Below, piece by piece: positions 46,801 to 47,663 of a stretch of DNA of 47,663 nt. This DNA is from an uncultured Pseudothermotoga sp. (GTDB taxonomy: Bacteria; Thermotogota; Thermotogae; Thermotogales; DSM-5069), in assembly GCA_937995655.1 (NCBI GenBank), contig CALKJI010000008.1:1-47663 (forward strand), written 5' to 3'. The notes beneath the pieces were generated by a model that worked only from the letters and a program-made list of their open reading frames with translations, was not told the origin of the DNA and ran no database searches. Each line of letters begins with the position of its first letter. Within the stretch, counting starts at the first letter, position 1. Both the position numbers and the translations under genes were made by a program.

Positions 46801-47646
46801 ATGGCTTTAGTCACACTCAAGGAACTTGTTCAAAGGGCTTACAAATCGGATTACGCTGTGCCAGCTTTCAATATTCACACATATGAAGACGCTTTGGCAA
46901 TTGTCAAGGGTGCCGAGGAAATGAGATCACCTGTTATACTCATGGCTTCACCCAGTGCGATAAAACACTTGGGTATAAAGCTTGCAGCTTGTATTATCAA
47001 TGATCTTGCTATGAATGCTTCTGTGCCTGTAGTCTCACACCTTGATCATGCGACAGATATGGACGTCATCTTTAAGGCAATGAAAGAGGGATTCACTTCC
47101 GTTATGTACGATGGATCGAACCTGAGCTTTGAAGAAAACGTACAAAATACAAGACTCGTTGTGAAGGTAGCGAGGTCCTTTGGAATATCTGTGGAAGCAG
47201 AGATTGGAAGAGTTGGAAAATCTGAAGAAGGTGAACAGCTCGAACAAATTTTGACAGAGCCACAGTCTGCTAAGGGTTTTTTTGAGCAGACACAGGTTGA
47301 CGCATTGGCAATTGCTGTTGGTACTGCCCATGCAATGCAAAGACAGGAAGCACAGATAAACTTTGAACGTGTCAGACAGATACAAGAAGTCGTGGACGTA
47401 CCACTTGTTTTACATGGTTCAAGCGGTGTACCCGATGAAGATCTTACAAAGATTAGTAAAATGAGATTTGGAAAGATAAACATAGGTACAATTCTAAAAA
47501 CCGTTTATGTAAAAAAGATCAAAGAGATTGTGTTGAACAATCCAGGGTTGAAAGATCAGATCGTTTTGCTGAAGGATGCTTCTATGGCGGTAACTGAAAT
47601 AGTCAAAGGCAAGATAAAACTGCTTAACAGCTCAGGAAGAGTTTAA
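46801..47646 (+). CDS. Class II fructose/tagatose-bisphosphate aldolase
   Basis: A 281-residue zinc aldolase that would split a ketohexose bisphosphate into dihydroxyacetone phosphate and glyceraldehyde-3-phosphate. It shows VPAFNIHTYEDALAIV, the catalytic Asp and zinc His in VVSHLDHATDMD, Glu in VEAEIGRVG, zinc His in VGTAHAM and LHGSSGVP. The length fits the GatY/KbaY/FbaA group. ATG 46801 follows AAGGAGG by six bases; an ATG two codons earlier overlaps that site. It is the last gene before the window ends, and the operon may continue. Fructose or tagatose specificity is not decided by these motifs. Confidence 0.9.
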   Translation: MALVTLKELVQRAYKSDYAVPAFNIHTYEDALAIVKGAEEMRSPVILMASPSAIKHLGIKLAACIINDLAMNASVPVVSHLDHATDMDVIFKAMKEGFTSVMYDGSNLSFEENVQNTRLVVKVARSFGISVEAEIGRVGKSEEGEQLEQILTEPQSAKGFFEQTQVDALAIAVGTAHAMQRQEAQINFERVRQIQEVVDVPLVLHGSSGVPDEDLTKISKMRFGKINIGTILKTVYVKKIKEIVLNNPGLKDQIVLLKDASMAVTEIVKGKIKLLNSSGRV

Positions 47647-47663
47647 ATCACCCGACAAGAATT

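Overview
The window looks like a chromosomal segment of a thermophilic bacterium of the phylum Thermotogota, probably Pseudothermotoga or a close relative. The reasons are a 60-residue ferredoxin with the Thermotoga maritima cysteine layout (C10, C13, C16, C51 plus the C20/C43 pair), dnaA next to that ferredoxin, a GC-rich rRNA operon inside AT-rich coding DNA, and a 30-nt CRISPR repeat of Thermotoga type. The genus is inferred from memory of these families, not from a database search. The 16S 3' end in this window gives the anti-Shine-Dalgarno sequence CACCTCCTTTCT. I used matches to it to choose start codons, many of which are GTG or TTG.

Layout: (1) 1-8890, a complete type I-B CRISPR-Cas locus read leftwards: promoter, cas6, cas4, cas1, cas2, cas8b, cas7, cas5, cas3, then a leader and the first repeat of an array that leaves the window at the left edge. 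(2) 8996-11708, a small zinc-ribbon gene, a gene-poor stretch of about 0.8 kb, dnaA and ferredoxin, all leftwards. (3) 11853-23162, rightwards: a secreted SYLF-domain protein, then a dense 12-gene run for genome and RNA maintenance: uvrB, an inositol-phosphatase-family gene, two tandem deoxynucleoside kinases, rodZ-like, DUF4416, rimO, pgsA, thpR, recA, recX and rny. A bidirectional terminator separates it from a convergent threonine aldolase gene. (4) 24409-28984, a branched-chain amino acid ABC transporter, livKHMGF. (5) 29019-34192, an rRNA operon 16S-tRNA-Ile-tRNA-Ala-23S-5S with promoter, processing stems, boxA-like repeats and terminator. (6) 34255-40332, a small lipoprotein, the leftward pstSCAB-phoU operon, and a divergent two-component pair whose kinase has no membrane segment. 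(7) 40396-47646, a sugar operon: promoter plus a 27-bp palindromic operator, sugar-binding protein, two permeases, SorC-type regulator, PfkB kinase, FGGY kinase and class II aldolase.

The most interesting parts are: the sugar operon, which implies an ATP-driven double-phosphorylation-then-cleavage route for an unidentified sugar; the CRISPR locus, with a 22-residue in-frame duplication inside Cas7, a perfect hairpin before a cas3 gene that has no visible ribosome binding site, and a consensus promoter firing from the leader straight into the first repeat; and the soluble phosphate-system histidine kinase.
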